A DNA stretch of 13,000 nt from JAFDZV01 sp966128725 (GCA_966128725.1 CBHYLN010000152.1:1-13000), one strand, 5' to 3'. Positions 1 through 6,953 are shown, counted from the first letter of the stretch. Notes: a model not told the origin generated them from the letters alone. Made by a program: numbers and translations.

Positions 1-6
1 CCGAGG

Positions 7-29
7 CGCCTGGAGTACAACTCCAGGCG
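7..29. repeat. Perfect 10-bp inverted repeat, 3-nt loop
   Basis: CGCCTGGAGT (7-16), loop ACA, ACTCCAGGCG (20-29). The arms are perfectly complementary. No T-run follows on either strand, so a terminator is not obvious. It lies inside a possible reading frame at the window edge, and its role is unknown. Confidence 0.5.
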
Positions 30-75
30 AACAGCGGAGATCCTGGCGCACTGGCGTGAGGAACGGACGAAATCG

Positions 76-111
76 AACGGGGCGGCCCGGCGTAATGCCG
101 GCCGCCCCGTT
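76..111 (-). terminator. Strong hairpin downstream of the 925-aa gene
   Basis: The arms AACGGGGCGGCCCGGC (76-91) and GCCGGCCGCCCCGTT (97-111) pair with one bulged C around a 5-nt loop. Read on the minus strand it begins about 30 nt after the stop codon at 142 and is followed by TTCGATTTCG, a weakly T-rich tail. This fits a rho-independent terminator for the minus-strand gene. It could also serve a plus-strand gene ending near 59. Confidence 0.6.
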
Positions 112-141
112 GTGCGTCAGGTGTCCGCCCGCACGGCAAGC

Positions 142-2919
142 TCAGGCGGCCGGCTCCCCGGCCTGCGCCATGTTCAGCACGGGATAATACTTGCCGCCAA
201 AGTTGATGGTGATCTCCTTCACCTGGCGGAGGTTCAGCCCCGGATTATGATCGGCCTTCAGCCGGAGGGTCCATGCGGTAAACGGGCTGAGCCCGATGTA
301 CTGCTTGTTGTCCGAGTCGCCGCCCAGATTGCCGCCGCCGATACGCCGGCCGGTGGCGGTTTCGAAGGAGTACTCGCCCAGGCGGTAGACGTGGCTGAAT
401 TCCATCGTGGCACCCTTTTGATCGCGCAGGATGGCGCGGCCGCTGTGCAGCAGCCGGACGCTTACCCCGCCGTTGCTGGTTATAATGCCCGGAATCTCCA
501 CCGAGAAGTTCACGGCCAGCACCTGCGCCCACGAGTTCTGGAACTCGGCGGCATCGATGGGAATGCTGAAGGTGAGATCGTGCACCGCCTCGTTCCGCTC
601 GTTGCGATAACCGGCGCGGAAGCGCTCGAACTGCAAGGGGCGTGTGGATTCGGAAAGGACCACGGAGCGCTTGTCGAAGGTCTGCATCGGGGTGGTGCGC
701 TGGTTCAGCACGTTCAGGATATCGCTCTTCAACTGGGTATGCACGGCGGTGAGCCCGGCGAGGGTGCGCTGCTGCACCACGAAGGGCAGTTCGCGCAGCA
801 GCCAGTAACGGTAGGCTGCGTGCTCCTCGTACAGATGGCCCATGATCTGTTTGCAGATATCCTCGTACGCGGTTTCGATGAACGATCGGAACCGCGCGGC
901 GGTTGGGTCGGTTGTTTGCGCGCGCTTCTCAACGATGCTGTTGCGCTCCTTCTCCTTCAGCGCGATCTGCGTGGCCAGATTGATCTGCGACACCACCAGG
1001 CCGTTGTAGTCCAGCAATCGCTTGTTGCACGCCTGCGCCAGGCCAAGGAAATCGTTCACGTGTTTCTTGTACCGCACGGCCTCCGGCATGTCCAGATAGG
1101 GCTTGATCAGCGCATCAAAATCCTCCTTGTCGGCCACGATCTTGGAAACGTCCGGCGCTTCCGGGCTCAGCGTCTTGCTGAGCGCGGCCCACTGCTTGGC
1201 CAGATCCTGCACGCCCTTGGCAGCGATCTCGATCTGCTTCACCACGTTCTGCAAACCGTCGAGCGTCGCGGTTACGGCTTTCAGGCCGCCGATGGCGCCG
1301 CTGATGGCGGTAAGATCGCCGTAGGCCGCCTTGCCAACGCTCACGATGGTGGTGGCGAACTTTATCAGGTCGGCAAAGGAACATCCCAACGCCTTTTGCT
1401 CCACGGCCTTGCGGAACTCCTCGGCGGCGGCCAGCATCACATCACGCTGGCGCCCACGCGCGGTTACCAGGCCCAGGATCTCCTCCTGCACCGCGGCTGA
1501 CTGCGAGGCAAGTTGCACGATCGCATCCTTCATGTTGGCCAGCAGCGATTGCGATTCCTTTATCGCGGAGTCCAGCGCGGCCAGCTTCTCCTGCCGGCTT
1601 GCGGCGTTTGCCCTGTACGTGGTGCGCGCGTTTTCGATGGCCTGCCCCAGCACCAGCAAATCGGTAACCTGGGCCAGGTAATAATCCAGCGTCACCAACG
1701 GCACGTGGTTGGCCGCGCGGCCGTAGTAGTTCAGCCCCTGATGCATCTGCGTCAGCAGTGTTTCGGCACGCGAGGCTTCCAGCCCACCAAGCCCGCGCAG
1801 CCAGCCCAACAACGTGGCGGCAATGCGGTAGTCGCCGTTCAGGTAGTTCAGCTCCGCCTGGCGAAGCAACATGGAACGGAACGCCGGCGTGGCGGCCTGG
1901 CTGATTGCCCGCCGTGCCGTGTTGGCGTCGAACATCAACAATGCGCTCATTCTACCATTGTTGCCGTTGTGTGCGGAGTTTCCCCAGCGACCGGCGTTGC
2001 CCGGTGGCCCGTCACCCGCGCGCGACTGGTTCAGGCTGCACTGGCGCATGGTGTCCATTCCCCTGCCGATGGAACGGCAGTCGGCATTGCGGCCGCCAGG
2101 CCCGCCAGCGCCACCCGTGCCGCCCGTTGCCCCAGCCCCGCCCTGCCCGCCCACACCGCCGGCCATCACGGTTGTGACGGTTCCAATCTTTTCGATCAGG
2201 CCAAGTTGCACCGACCCGGCGTCGCCGCCGTTGCCGCCATTGCCACCGTTGCCGCCATCGCCGCCCGCGCCGCCACGCTCGCCGGCCATAGGCCCGCGGC
2301 TGATGTGCTCGTCGTAGATCGGCCCGGAGATCACGGCGTCGGCGCCCTGCTTGCCCTGCTGGCCGGCGCCACCGCGCCCGGCATCCTGCCCGCGCCCACC
2401 GTCGCCGCCGCTGGTAACCGCCTTCAATGTGTTGAACACGGCGCCGGCATATATCACCACGTCCCCGCCGTGCGTGCCGGTTGCGCCGGCGGCACCGTCG
2501 GAACCACGCCCGCCGGCATCACCGCGCCCGGGGCCCGGGCCGCCATCCTGCGCGCGAGCCCCGGGCAGATAATTCCCAGGCGAGCCGGCAACATGCGGCG
2601 CACCGGATACATCGATGCTCGCGTTGGCTGATGTTGCAATTACCTGCCGCGCGTACATCGTCACGGTACGCCCGGGGATCCTCAACGGCCCGGCAATCGA
2701 CACCGTGTCGGCCATGACGATCAGATTGCGATCGGCCGGCAGCAGATCCTGCGTAAGATCGATCCGTACCGCCGTAATCGTAATCGTTGAGGCATCGGTC
2801 TCCTCGCGGAAATAACCATCGTCGATAAGCACGTTATAGGTGTCGGGGGTGGCGTTGCTCACATTGCTCCGAAGCACAATGTGCGCATCGTCATCGATAG
2901 CTGCTGGCATAAAGCCCAT
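142..2919 (-). CDS. Large collagen-like / coiled-coil / C-terminal beta-domain protein, family not recognised
   Basis: 925 residues; no signal peptide or clear transmembrane helix at the N-terminus. Order: beta-rich segment with a repeating VSIAG/IDVSG style (about 30-105); Gly-rich collagen-like GXX tracts broken by short beta strands (about 106-300); a helical part containing LRQAELNYLNGDYR, TPR-like (about 300-420); a long coiled coil (about 423-510); a hydrophobic Gly/Ala helix pair (about 514-554); more amphipathic helices (to about 740); and a beta-rich C-terminus (about 743-925) ending LNLRQVKEITINFGGKYY. The start at 2919 is chosen because AGGAG sits 6 nt upstream; the frame itself is open to 3159. 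The C-terminal pattern recalls the beta-sandwich near the end of Tc-toxin A subunits, and the helical core recalls alpha-pore-forming toxins; both are impressions without a search. The gene lies downstream of the GH18-like gene on the same strand. It could instead be a surface stalk protein. Coding is certain, function is not. Confidence 0.85.
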   Translation of the reverse strand: MGFMPAAIDDDAHIVLRSNVSNATPDTYNVLIDDGYFREETDASTITITAVRIDLTQDLLPADRNLIVMADTVSIAGPLRIPGRTVTMYARQVIATSANASIDVSGAPHVAGSPGNYLPGARAQDGGPGPGRGDAGGRGSDGAAGATGTHGGDVVIYAGAVFNTLKAVTSGGDGGRGQDAGRGGAGQQGKQGADAVISGPIYDEHISRGPMAGERGGAGGDGGNGGNGGNGGDAGSVQLGLIEKIGTVTTVMAGGVGGQGGAGATGGTGGAGGPGGRNADCRSIGRGMDTMRQCSLNQSRAGDGPPGNAGRWGNSAHNGNNGRMSALLMFDANTARRAISQAATPAFRSMLLRQAELNYLNGDYRIAATLLGWLRGLGGLEASRAETLLTQMHQGLNYYGRAANHVPLVTLDYYLAQVTDLLVLGQAIENARTTYRANAASRQEKLAALDSAIKESQSLLANMKDAIVQLASQSAAVQEEILGLVTARGRQRDVMLAAAEEFRKAVEQKALGCSFADLIKFATTIVSVGKAAYGDLTAISGAIGGLKAVTATLDGLQNVVKQIEIAAKGVQDLAKQWAALSKTLSPEAPDVSKIVADKEDFDALIKPYLDMPEAVRYKKHVNDFLGLAQACNKRLLDYNGLVVSQINLATQIALKEKERNSIVEKRAQTTDPTAARFRSFIETAYEDICKQIMGHLYEEHAAYRYWLLRELPFVVQQRTLAGLTAVHTQLKSDILNVLNQRTTPMQTFDKRSVVLSESTRPLQFERFRAGYRNERNEAVHDLTFSIPIDAAEFQNSWAQVLAVNFSVEIPGIITSNGGVSVRLLHSGRAILRDQKGATMEFSHVYRLGEYSFETATGRRIGGGNLGGDSDNKQYIGLSPFTAWTLRLKADHNPGLNLRQVKEITINFGGKYYPVLNMAQAGEPAA
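2223..2281 (-). repeat. GGN-codon tract encoding Gly-Gly-Asn/Asp repeats
   Basis: Within the 925-aa gene, near-identical 9-bp units (minus-strand GGCGGCAAC and variants) encode GGAGGDGGNGGNGGNGGD at about residues 213-233. It is the most regular part of a Gly-rich zone spanning roughly 2030-2600. Such tracts can vary in copy number by slippage. Confidence 0.7.
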
Positions 2920-2925
2920 GCGCAA

Positions 2926-2930
2926 CTCCT
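2926..2930 (-). promoter_or_regulatory. Shine-Dalgarno site fixing the start at 2919
   Basis: Minus-strand AGGAG with a 6-nt spacer to ATG at 2919. No comparable site precedes the GTG at 3141, which opens the longest version of the frame, so the shorter start is preferred. Confidence 0.75.
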
Positions 2931-3052
2931 GATAGGTGGTATGCGATTTCCGTGCGTGCGGTATGCACACAGGGATGAATTGGGAAGAATGGCAATGCCG
3001 GTTGCCGGAGAATCGATCGGGGAGATCGACACGTCCATCACCGTTGATGTCG

Positions 3053-3064
3053 CGCACGCGTGCG
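3053..3064. repeat. 12-bp perfect palindrome CGCACGCGTGCG
   Basis: Self-complementary 12-mer about 135 nt upstream of the minus-strand start at 2919. The position would suit an operator, but GC-rich DNA yields such palindromes by chance. Confidence 0.35.
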
Positions 3065-3163
3065 TCGCGTTGCCACGCGCGATTGGTGGGCGGCGATCGG
3101 AGGAACGGAGTCACACCCCCCCCGGCGCGGAGTGGATCCACACCGAGGGGGCGTAAACGTCAA

Positions 3164-3180
3164 GCGCGGGCGTGCCGCGC
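3164..3180 (-). terminator. Weak hairpin after the GH18-like gene
   Basis: GCGCGG (3164-3169), 5-nt loop, CCGCGC (3175-3180). On the minus strand it starts 8 nt after the stop codon at 3189 and is followed by TTGACGTTTACG, which is only moderately T-rich. It may attenuate rather than stop transcription into the downstream gene. Confidence 0.35.
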
Positions 3181-3188
3181 GGAAGGCG

Positions 3189-4070
3189 TCAGGATAACCC
3201 GTTGATGATTGCCTCGGCGTAGGCCTGGGGTGTCATCGGCTCGCCGGAGCACGTGTTCGAGCCGGCGCAGTCCAGGATGTCGTCGTACCGCCAGATGAAG
3301 CCGCCGCCGATGCCCAGCGATTGCCATCCTGCGTACTGGGCCTGCATCTGGTCCGGGCATTCGCCGCTCATGCAATTGCTTCCGTTGCGGCACCACAGGC
3401 CGGGGATGATAAATGCCGCCGCGCCGGCGCCCAGGGTGGGCTCGATCGAGGCAATCCACTGCGGCAGGATGTTCACGTTCCACGAGCCGCCGGCGTAACA
3501 CTGCAGGTTGTAGCCCGTCACCAGGCCCGTGTTGCTGCTCTGGAGCGCCGAAAGGCATCCGGCCCAGAAGCTCATGTCGGTGTACGGGCAGAAGGTGACC
3601 TGCTTGTAGCCGATCGTGGCCAGCATTTGCGCGAACTGCACCACGGTATCCTGATCGTACAGGTCCTCGTTGTCGAAGTCGATGCCGTCGATCGAGGGGA
3701 TGGCCGCCAGCAGCGCCGCGAAGTTCTGATACAGCGGGTTGCCCGGCCCGGTGCCGTACTGGCTGATCAGTTGCTGGATGTTGGAGAAGTCCGTGGGCGG
3801 GCCGCCGCTGCCCACCGAGAAAAGCAGACGGTTCACCGACGTTGTGCCGGTCTTCAATTGCGCCAGCAGACCCGGCCAGGCCGCGTCGCCAACGTACTGG
3901 CCGTTGCTCACGATCAGGGTGTCGTTCAGTGTAAGGTCGCCGTTTGTTGCGTTCACGTGAACGGACCACGCCAGGATCGTGCTGAACCCGGAGGCCTTCA
4001 GATCGTCGATCACCGTCTGCCCCCCGCTGTACAACGCTTCCCAACAATAGACTGCCGATGTAATGCTCAT
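3189..4070 (-). CDS. GH18-like (chitinase / endo-beta-N-acetylglucosaminidase fold) protein
   Basis: 293 residues, about one TIM-barrel domain. GH18 hallmarks are visible: DGIDFDNE at 128-135 fits the DxxDxDxE signature with Asp128, Asp131, Asp133 and the acid/base Glu135 all present; GYNLQCY at 186-192 supplies the later Tyr187/Gln190/Tyr192 seen in GH18 barrels; Trp260 in FIWRYDD fits the strand-8 tryptophan. Family chemistry is retaining hydrolysis of beta-1,4-GlcNAc linkages; the actual substrate (chitin, N-glycan, peptidoglycan) is unknown. No N-terminal signal peptide or C-terminal T9SS domain is visible, yet there are nine cysteines, odd for a cytoplasmic protein. The start at 4070 is set by AAGGGA just upstream; longer reading from 4151 is possible but unsupported. 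It is the upstream member of a same-strand pair with the 925-aa protein and diverges from the regulator at 4251. Confidence 0.85.
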   Translation of the reverse strand: MSITSAVYCWEALYSGGQTVIDDLKASGFSTILAWSVHVNATNGDLTLNDTLIVSNGQYVGDAAWPGLLAQLKTGTTSVNRLLFSVGSGGPPTDFSNIQQLISQYGTGPGNPLYQNFAALLAAIPSIDGIDFDNEDLYDQDTVVQFAQMLATIGYKQVTFCPYTDMSFWAGCLSALQSSNTGLVTGYNLQCYAGGSWNVNILPQWIASIEPTLGAGAAAFIIPGLWCRNGSNCMSGECPDQMQAQYAGWQSLGIGGGFIWRYDDILDCAGSNTCSGEPMTPQAYAEAIINGLS

Positions 4071-4075
4071 GCCTG

Positions 4076-4081
4076 TCCCTT
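4076..4081 (-). promoter_or_regulatory. Shine-Dalgarno-like site for the GH18-like gene
   Basis: Minus-strand AAGGGA with a 5-nt spacer to ATG at 4070. It supports the shorter start over the upstream in-frame ATG at 4151. Confidence 0.6.
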
Positions 4082-4148
4082 TGTGAATTGAACCATGAGG
4101 AGACACCACGCACCCGGCTATCGGGGCGCGAGCGGGGATAGAATGCGA

Positions 4149-4156
4149 CAAAGGTA
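4149..4156 (-). promoter_or_regulatory. Candidate -7 box TACCTTTG
   Basis: Exact match to the Bacteroidota-type -7 consensus TAnnTTTG, about 80 nt upstream of the minus-strand start at 4070 and inside the GGTATACC palindrome (4153-4160). I do not see a TTG or TTTG -33 element at the expected spacing, so this remains a candidate. Confidence 0.3.
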
Positions 4157-4234
4157 TACCCCCCGGACATGGGCCGAATACTCAATAACTACTCAGCGGG
4201 CAGCCGACGCCTGCGCGGGCTGCGGGCCGGTATG

Positions 4235-4242
4235 TATCTTTC
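4235..4242 (+). promoter_or_regulatory. Candidate -7 box TATCTTTC, possible leaderless start
   Basis: Seven of eight positions match TAnnTTTG. It ends 8 nt before the ATG at 4251, so transcription would begin at or next to the start codon. No SD is visible upstream of that ATG, which agrees with a leaderless mRNA. No -33 element is seen. Confidence 0.25.
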
Positions 4243-4250
4243 CGGCTACC

Positions 4251-6740
4251 ATGAATCAACCCGCATTGCAACAGGGCGCCGATGCCGCCGCCGAGGCACA
4301 ACTACGCCGGGCGTGGCGATCGCGTGCGCACGATCCGCACGCCGCGCGCGCGGTTGTCGACGCCGTGCTGGGCGCCGCCGGGCAGGATGATTCCGGCGCG
4401 GGGACTCCCGTGCGCGCGCGCGCGGCCGCGCTGCGGCTGCGTTCGTGGTTGCGCTCGGCATCCTCCGATTTCGCCGATGCCGCCGCCGACGCCCGCGAGG
4501 CAATGGCCCTGGCAGCCGGCGATGCCGCCGCCGAGGCGGCCGCGGCAACGCTGCTGGGCACCGCGCTGTTCCGCACGGGCGCAACGGCCGAGGCCCACGC
4601 CATGTTCGAGCGCGCGCTGGCCGCCACCGAAACGCCGGCCGCCACCGAAACGCCCGCGACCACCGAGGAGCGCGAGGAAACCCGCGCGGCCGCGTTCTGG
4701 GGACTGGGCCAGGTTGCGAGCGACGCGGGCAGGTATCCGGAATCGATGGCGCACTACCAGCAGGCGCTGGGCATCGCGCAACAGGCCGGCCTGCACGCCG
4801 AGGAGGCGCGCGCCTGGCTGGGCATCGGCAACACGCACGACAGCATGGCCAACTACGAGCAGGCGATGGCCGCCTATCGAACGGCGCTGGAGATCGCCGA
4901 GCGCACGGGGCAGGCGCAGTGCCAGGCGTACGCGCTGGGAAACATCGGCATGATGCACGAACGCGCCGGCGACCTGCAGGCCGCGCTGGACTGCGAGCGG
5001 CGCAGCCTGGAGCTGAAGCGCGCACTGGGCGACCGCTGGGGCGCCGGCGTATCGCTGAACAACATCGGCATCATCCACAAGCATCGCGGCAACTACTCCG
5101 AGGCGCTTAACGCGCTGCACGAGGCGCTGGAAACGGCCGAGGCGATTGGCGACGCAAGCGGCGAGATGATAGCGCTTCACAACATCGCCGACATCCGCGG
5201 CACGATGGGCAATGGCACGCAGGTGTTGCGGTACCATCAGCGTGTGCGCGATATCGCCGAGCGCCTTGGCGACCGTCGCGGTGTGGCGTTTGCGCTGGGC
5301 GATATCGGGCGATTCCATGCGGCGCTTGGCGAAACCGGGGAGGCGTTGCTGCATCTGCTGGCCGCGCTGCGCGCGCATCAGGCAATCGGCGACCGCTACG
5401 GCGAGCGGAGCGCGCTGGAAACGATCGCCGGGCTCCACGGCCTGCGCGGGGAGTTCGCCAGCGCAATCGAACACGCCGAGGCCGCGGTGCGCATCGCCGA
5501 GGAAACGTCGGAGGCGCTGGGCCTGGCATCGGCGCTGGGAGCGCTGGGCAGCGCGCTGAGCGGCGCCGGGCGGCACACGGAGGCGATCGCCGTGCTGGAG
5601 CGCGCGATGCAGGGCGCGCGGGCAATCGACTCGGCGAACGCCGTGATGACGGCCGCCGAACGCCTTGCAAGCGCGCATGCCGCCGCGGGCGATGCCGAGG
5701 CCGCTGCACGGTTCGCCGCGATTGCGCGCGACGGCGCACGAGCGATGTTCGACACCGAGGAAACACGGCGCATCGTGGCGGGGTTCGAGCAGCGGCGGCT
5801 GCGCGGTCGCGCGGCGCGGTTGGGGCTGCGGGCGGAGGACCTGGAGACGCTGGCGAAACCGGGGCCAGCGCCGGCCGCTGCCGGCAACGCGGGAACGGGC
5901 AACGCGGGAACGGGCAGCGCGGGAGCGGACGCGACAGGCACGGCGGCAGGCGCAGCGGCGAGGCATGCAAGCGGCACGTCCGCCACGGTACGGGTGCGGG
6001 CGTTCGGCGAGCTGCATGTGTCGGTTGGCGCGCGCGAGCTGCAACCCGGCGACTTTGGCCGGCGCAAGGCGCGCGACCTGTTCAAGTTCCTGCTGCTTCA
6101 CCATCGGCGCACGCTTACGCTGGGCGAGATCATCGAGGCGCTGTACGGCGGCGTGGCCGATCGTGCCACCGAGTTGGTGGCGATGAACGCGATCTCGCGC
6201 GTGCGCAAGGCGCTTCAGCCGGAGCGGTCGCCGCGCAACCGCGATTCGATGCTGGCCGGCCGCGACGGCGCGTACCGGCTGGATCTGGGCGACGACGCCG
6301 ATATCGATTTCCTGCGTTTCAAGGAGTTGATTGTTGCCGCGCGGCGCGCATCGGTGGCGGTCGAGAAAAGCGCGCTGTATGCGCGGGCGGTGGAGCTTCA
6401 CGCCGGTGAGTTCCTGCCGGAGGACCGCGACCAGGAGTGGGCCACCGGCGAACGCGAGCTGCTGAAGGATGCGCTGCTGGAGGCGATGGAGTACATCGCC
6501 GGCGAACATCTCCGCCGGCTGGCGCACGAGGACGCCGCCGAAACCGCGCGCCGTATCATCGCGATCGACGCCACCAGCGAACTGGGCTACGATGTGCTGA
6601 TGCGCTCGCTGGCGGCGCGGGGACGCACGGCCGATCTCGCGGGCACGTACGAGCTGGCCCGCGCCGCGTTTGCCCGGGATCTTGGCATCGAACCGCCTGC
6701 CGCGCTGCGCCGCCTTGCCGAATCCCTGGCCCACCCCTGA
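4251..6740 (+). CDS. TPR-rich transcriptional regulator with C-terminal winged helix and BTAD-like domain (SARP-related)
   Basis: 829 residues. About 30-520 is a superhelix of tetratricopeptide repeats, with repeating patterns such as ALGNIGMMHERAGD, SLNNIGIIHKHRG and ALGDIGRFHAALGE about every 40 residues. A low-complexity Gly/Ala/Thr linker follows (about 536-575). About 580-680 starts VRVRAFGELHVSVG and continues GRRKARDLFKFLLLHHRR, typical of the OmpR-like winged helix in SARP/BTAD regulators; 682-825 is the helical BTAD-like domain ending in DLGIEPPAALRRLAESL. In actinobacterial SARPs the DNA-binding domain is N-terminal; here it follows the TPRs. The likely role is ligand- or partner-sensing transcription control in the cytoplasm. 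The ATG at 4251 is preferred because the frame upstream (from 4095) lacks protein-like features; no SD is seen. It diverges from the GH18-like gene across 180 nt, so that gene pair is a plausible target. Target and signal are unknown. Confidence 0.88.
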   Translation: MNQPALQQGADAAAEAQLRRAWRSRAHDPHAARAVVDAVLGAAGQDDSGAGTPVRARAAALRLRSWLRSASSDFADAAADAREAMALAAGDAAAEAAAATLLGTALFRTGATAEAHAMFERALAATETPAATETPATTEEREETRAAAFWGLGQVASDAGRYPESMAHYQQALGIAQQAGLHAEEARAWLGIGNTHDSMANYEQAMAAYRTALEIAERTGQAQCQAYALGNIGMMHERAGDLQAALDCERRSLELKRALGDRWGAGVSLNNIGIIHKHRGNYSEALNALHEALETAEAIGDASGEMIALHNIADIRGTMGNGTQVLRYHQRVRDIAERLGDRRGVAFALGDIGRFHAALGETGEALLHLLAALRAHQAIGDRYGERSALETIAGLHGLRGEFASAIEHAEAAVRIAEETSEALGLASALGALGSALSGAGRHTEAIAVLERAMQGARAIDSANAVMTAAERLASAHAAAGDAEAAARFAAIARDGARAMFDTEETRRIVAGFEQRRLRGRAARLGLRAEDLETLAKPGPAPAAAGNAGTGNAGTGSAGADATGTAAGAAARHASGTSATVRVRAFGELHVSVGARELQPGDFGRRKARDLFKFLLLHHRRTLTLGEIIEALYGGVADRATELVAMNAISRVRKALQPERSPRNRDSMLAGRDGAYRLDLGDDADIDFLRFKELIVAARRASVAVEKSALYARAVELHAGEFLPEDRDQEWATGERELLKDALLEAMEYIAGEHLRRLAHEDAAETARRIIAIDATSELGYDVLMRSLAARGRTADLAGTYELARAAFARDLGIEPPAALRRLAESLAHP
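4623..4658 (+). repeat. 18-bp tandem duplication in the regulator gene
   Basis: Two near-identical 18-bp units encode ATETPA twice (residues 125-136), followed by a third degenerate TTEE. It inserts a flexible acidic loop into the TPR region and looks like a recent replication-slippage product. Confidence 0.65.
5883..5927 (+). repeat. Three 15-bp tandem units in the linker of the regulator gene
   Basis: GGCAACGCGGGAACG occurs twice exactly (5883-5897, 5898-5912), then once with two changes (5913-5927). It encodes GNAGT, GNAGT, GSAGA (residues 545-559), in the hinge between the TPR array and the DNA-binding domain. The length may vary between strains. Confidence 0.75.
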
Positions 6741-6795
6741 CGCACACATCCAGCGACCAATCCAGCAGCCAACCCGGAATCAGCCCGCGCCTCTC

Positions 6796-6829
6796 TGCGG
6801 CCACATCGATCGGCATCGATGCCGCCGCA
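6796..6829 (+). terminator. Two-tier hairpin downstream of the regulator gene
   Basis: Outer arms TGCGGC (6796-6801) and GCCGCA (6824-6829); after a 2x2 internal loop, inner arms CATCGAT (6804-6810) and ATCGATG (6815-6821) around CGGC. It begins 55 nt after the stop codon at 6740. No T-run follows, so termination is inferred from position and stem strength alone. Confidence 0.4.
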
Positions 6830-6850
6830 CACCACCGCGTCGCCAACCGC

Positions 6851-6869
6851 GTTCAATGAACGTTCAATG
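6851..6869 (+). promoter_or_regulatory. Direct repeat GTTCAATG x2, 11-bp period
   Basis: GTTCAATG at 6851-6858 and again at 6862-6869. The first copy with the next three bases also forms the inverted repeat GTTC-AAT-GAAC. An 11-bp period places both copies on the same DNA face, as for an activator or tandem operator, about 85-100 nt upstream of the propeller gene's start. A GATCTTTG element (6877-6884) just downstream matches TAnnTTTG at 7 of 8 positions. Confidence 0.4.
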
Positions 6870-6894
6870 CCCCTTCGATCTTTGCATCACTACC

Positions 6895-6923
6895 GGCACG
6901 GCCGGGCCGCTGGCCCGCGTGCC
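6895..6923 (+). promoter_or_regulatory. GC-rich hairpin in the presumed leader of the propeller gene
   Basis: GGCACG plus CGGGCC (6895-6908, with a 2-nt bulge) pairs with GGCCCGCGTGCC (6912-6923) around a 3-nt loop. It sits 20 nt upstream of the SD site of the gene at 6954, probably within the 5' leader. It could stabilise the message or attenuate expression; it does not cover the SD. Confidence 0.4.
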
Positions 6924-6942
6924 ACGAGAAGTTGAACCGAAG

Positions 6943-6948
6943 AGGAGG
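6943..6948 (+). promoter_or_regulatory. Consensus Shine-Dalgarno AGGAGG
   Basis: Perfect AGGAGG with a 5-nt spacer to ATG at 6954. It fixes the start even though this leaves an unusually long N-region before the signal-peptide core. Confidence 0.85.
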
Positions 6949-6953
6949 AAACG

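Larger units (their letters stand above)
1..141. other. Left edge, probably non-coding, two hairpins
   Basis: No gene can be assigned with confidence. Plus frame 3 ends in a TGA at 57-59 and could be the last 18 codons of a gene entering from the left. Plus frame 1 reads LEYNSRRTAEILAHWREER, which looks protein-like, but it has no stop until about 1500, deep in antisense of the next gene, so it is an unlikely gene unless frameshifted. The two hairpins at 7-29 and 76-111 are listed separately. Confidence 0.4.
2920..3188. other. Intergenic region between the two minus-strand genes; EF-hand-like translation
   Basis: 269 nt. The minus frame continuous with the 925-aa gene stays open to 3159 and at 3051-3016 reads DINGDGRVDLPD, which matches every ligand position of a calcium-binding EF-hand/dockerin loop (D1, N3, D5, G6, D9, D12). 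No SD site supports translation from a start this far upstream. It may be chance or a remnant of an older exported protein. The region also holds a weak hairpin (3164-3180) and a 12-bp palindrome (3053-3064). Confidence 0.5.

Noticed and set aside
112..1500. 462-codon plus-strand frame opposite the 925-aa gene
   Set aside because: Antisense shadow: no SD, no recognisable domain, and it overlaps a gene with an SD and coherent coiled-coil structure.
2041..2600. Repetitive GCC/GCCACC-rich DNA that could be taken for a CRISPR or minisatellite
   Set aside because: Units are multiples of three in phase with Gly codons and have no spacers; it is a coding collagen-like tract.
1513..2631. 372-codon plus-strand frame rich in Ala/Val/Pro
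   Set aside because: Mirror of the Gly-rich collagen-like tract; the repeat composition explains the open frame.
4302..6749. 815-codon open frame on the minus strand opposite the regulator
   Set aside because: It is antisense to a clear TPR/BTAD protein. Its translation is Arg/Gly/Gln-rich without domains, as expected from the mirror of GC-rich codons.
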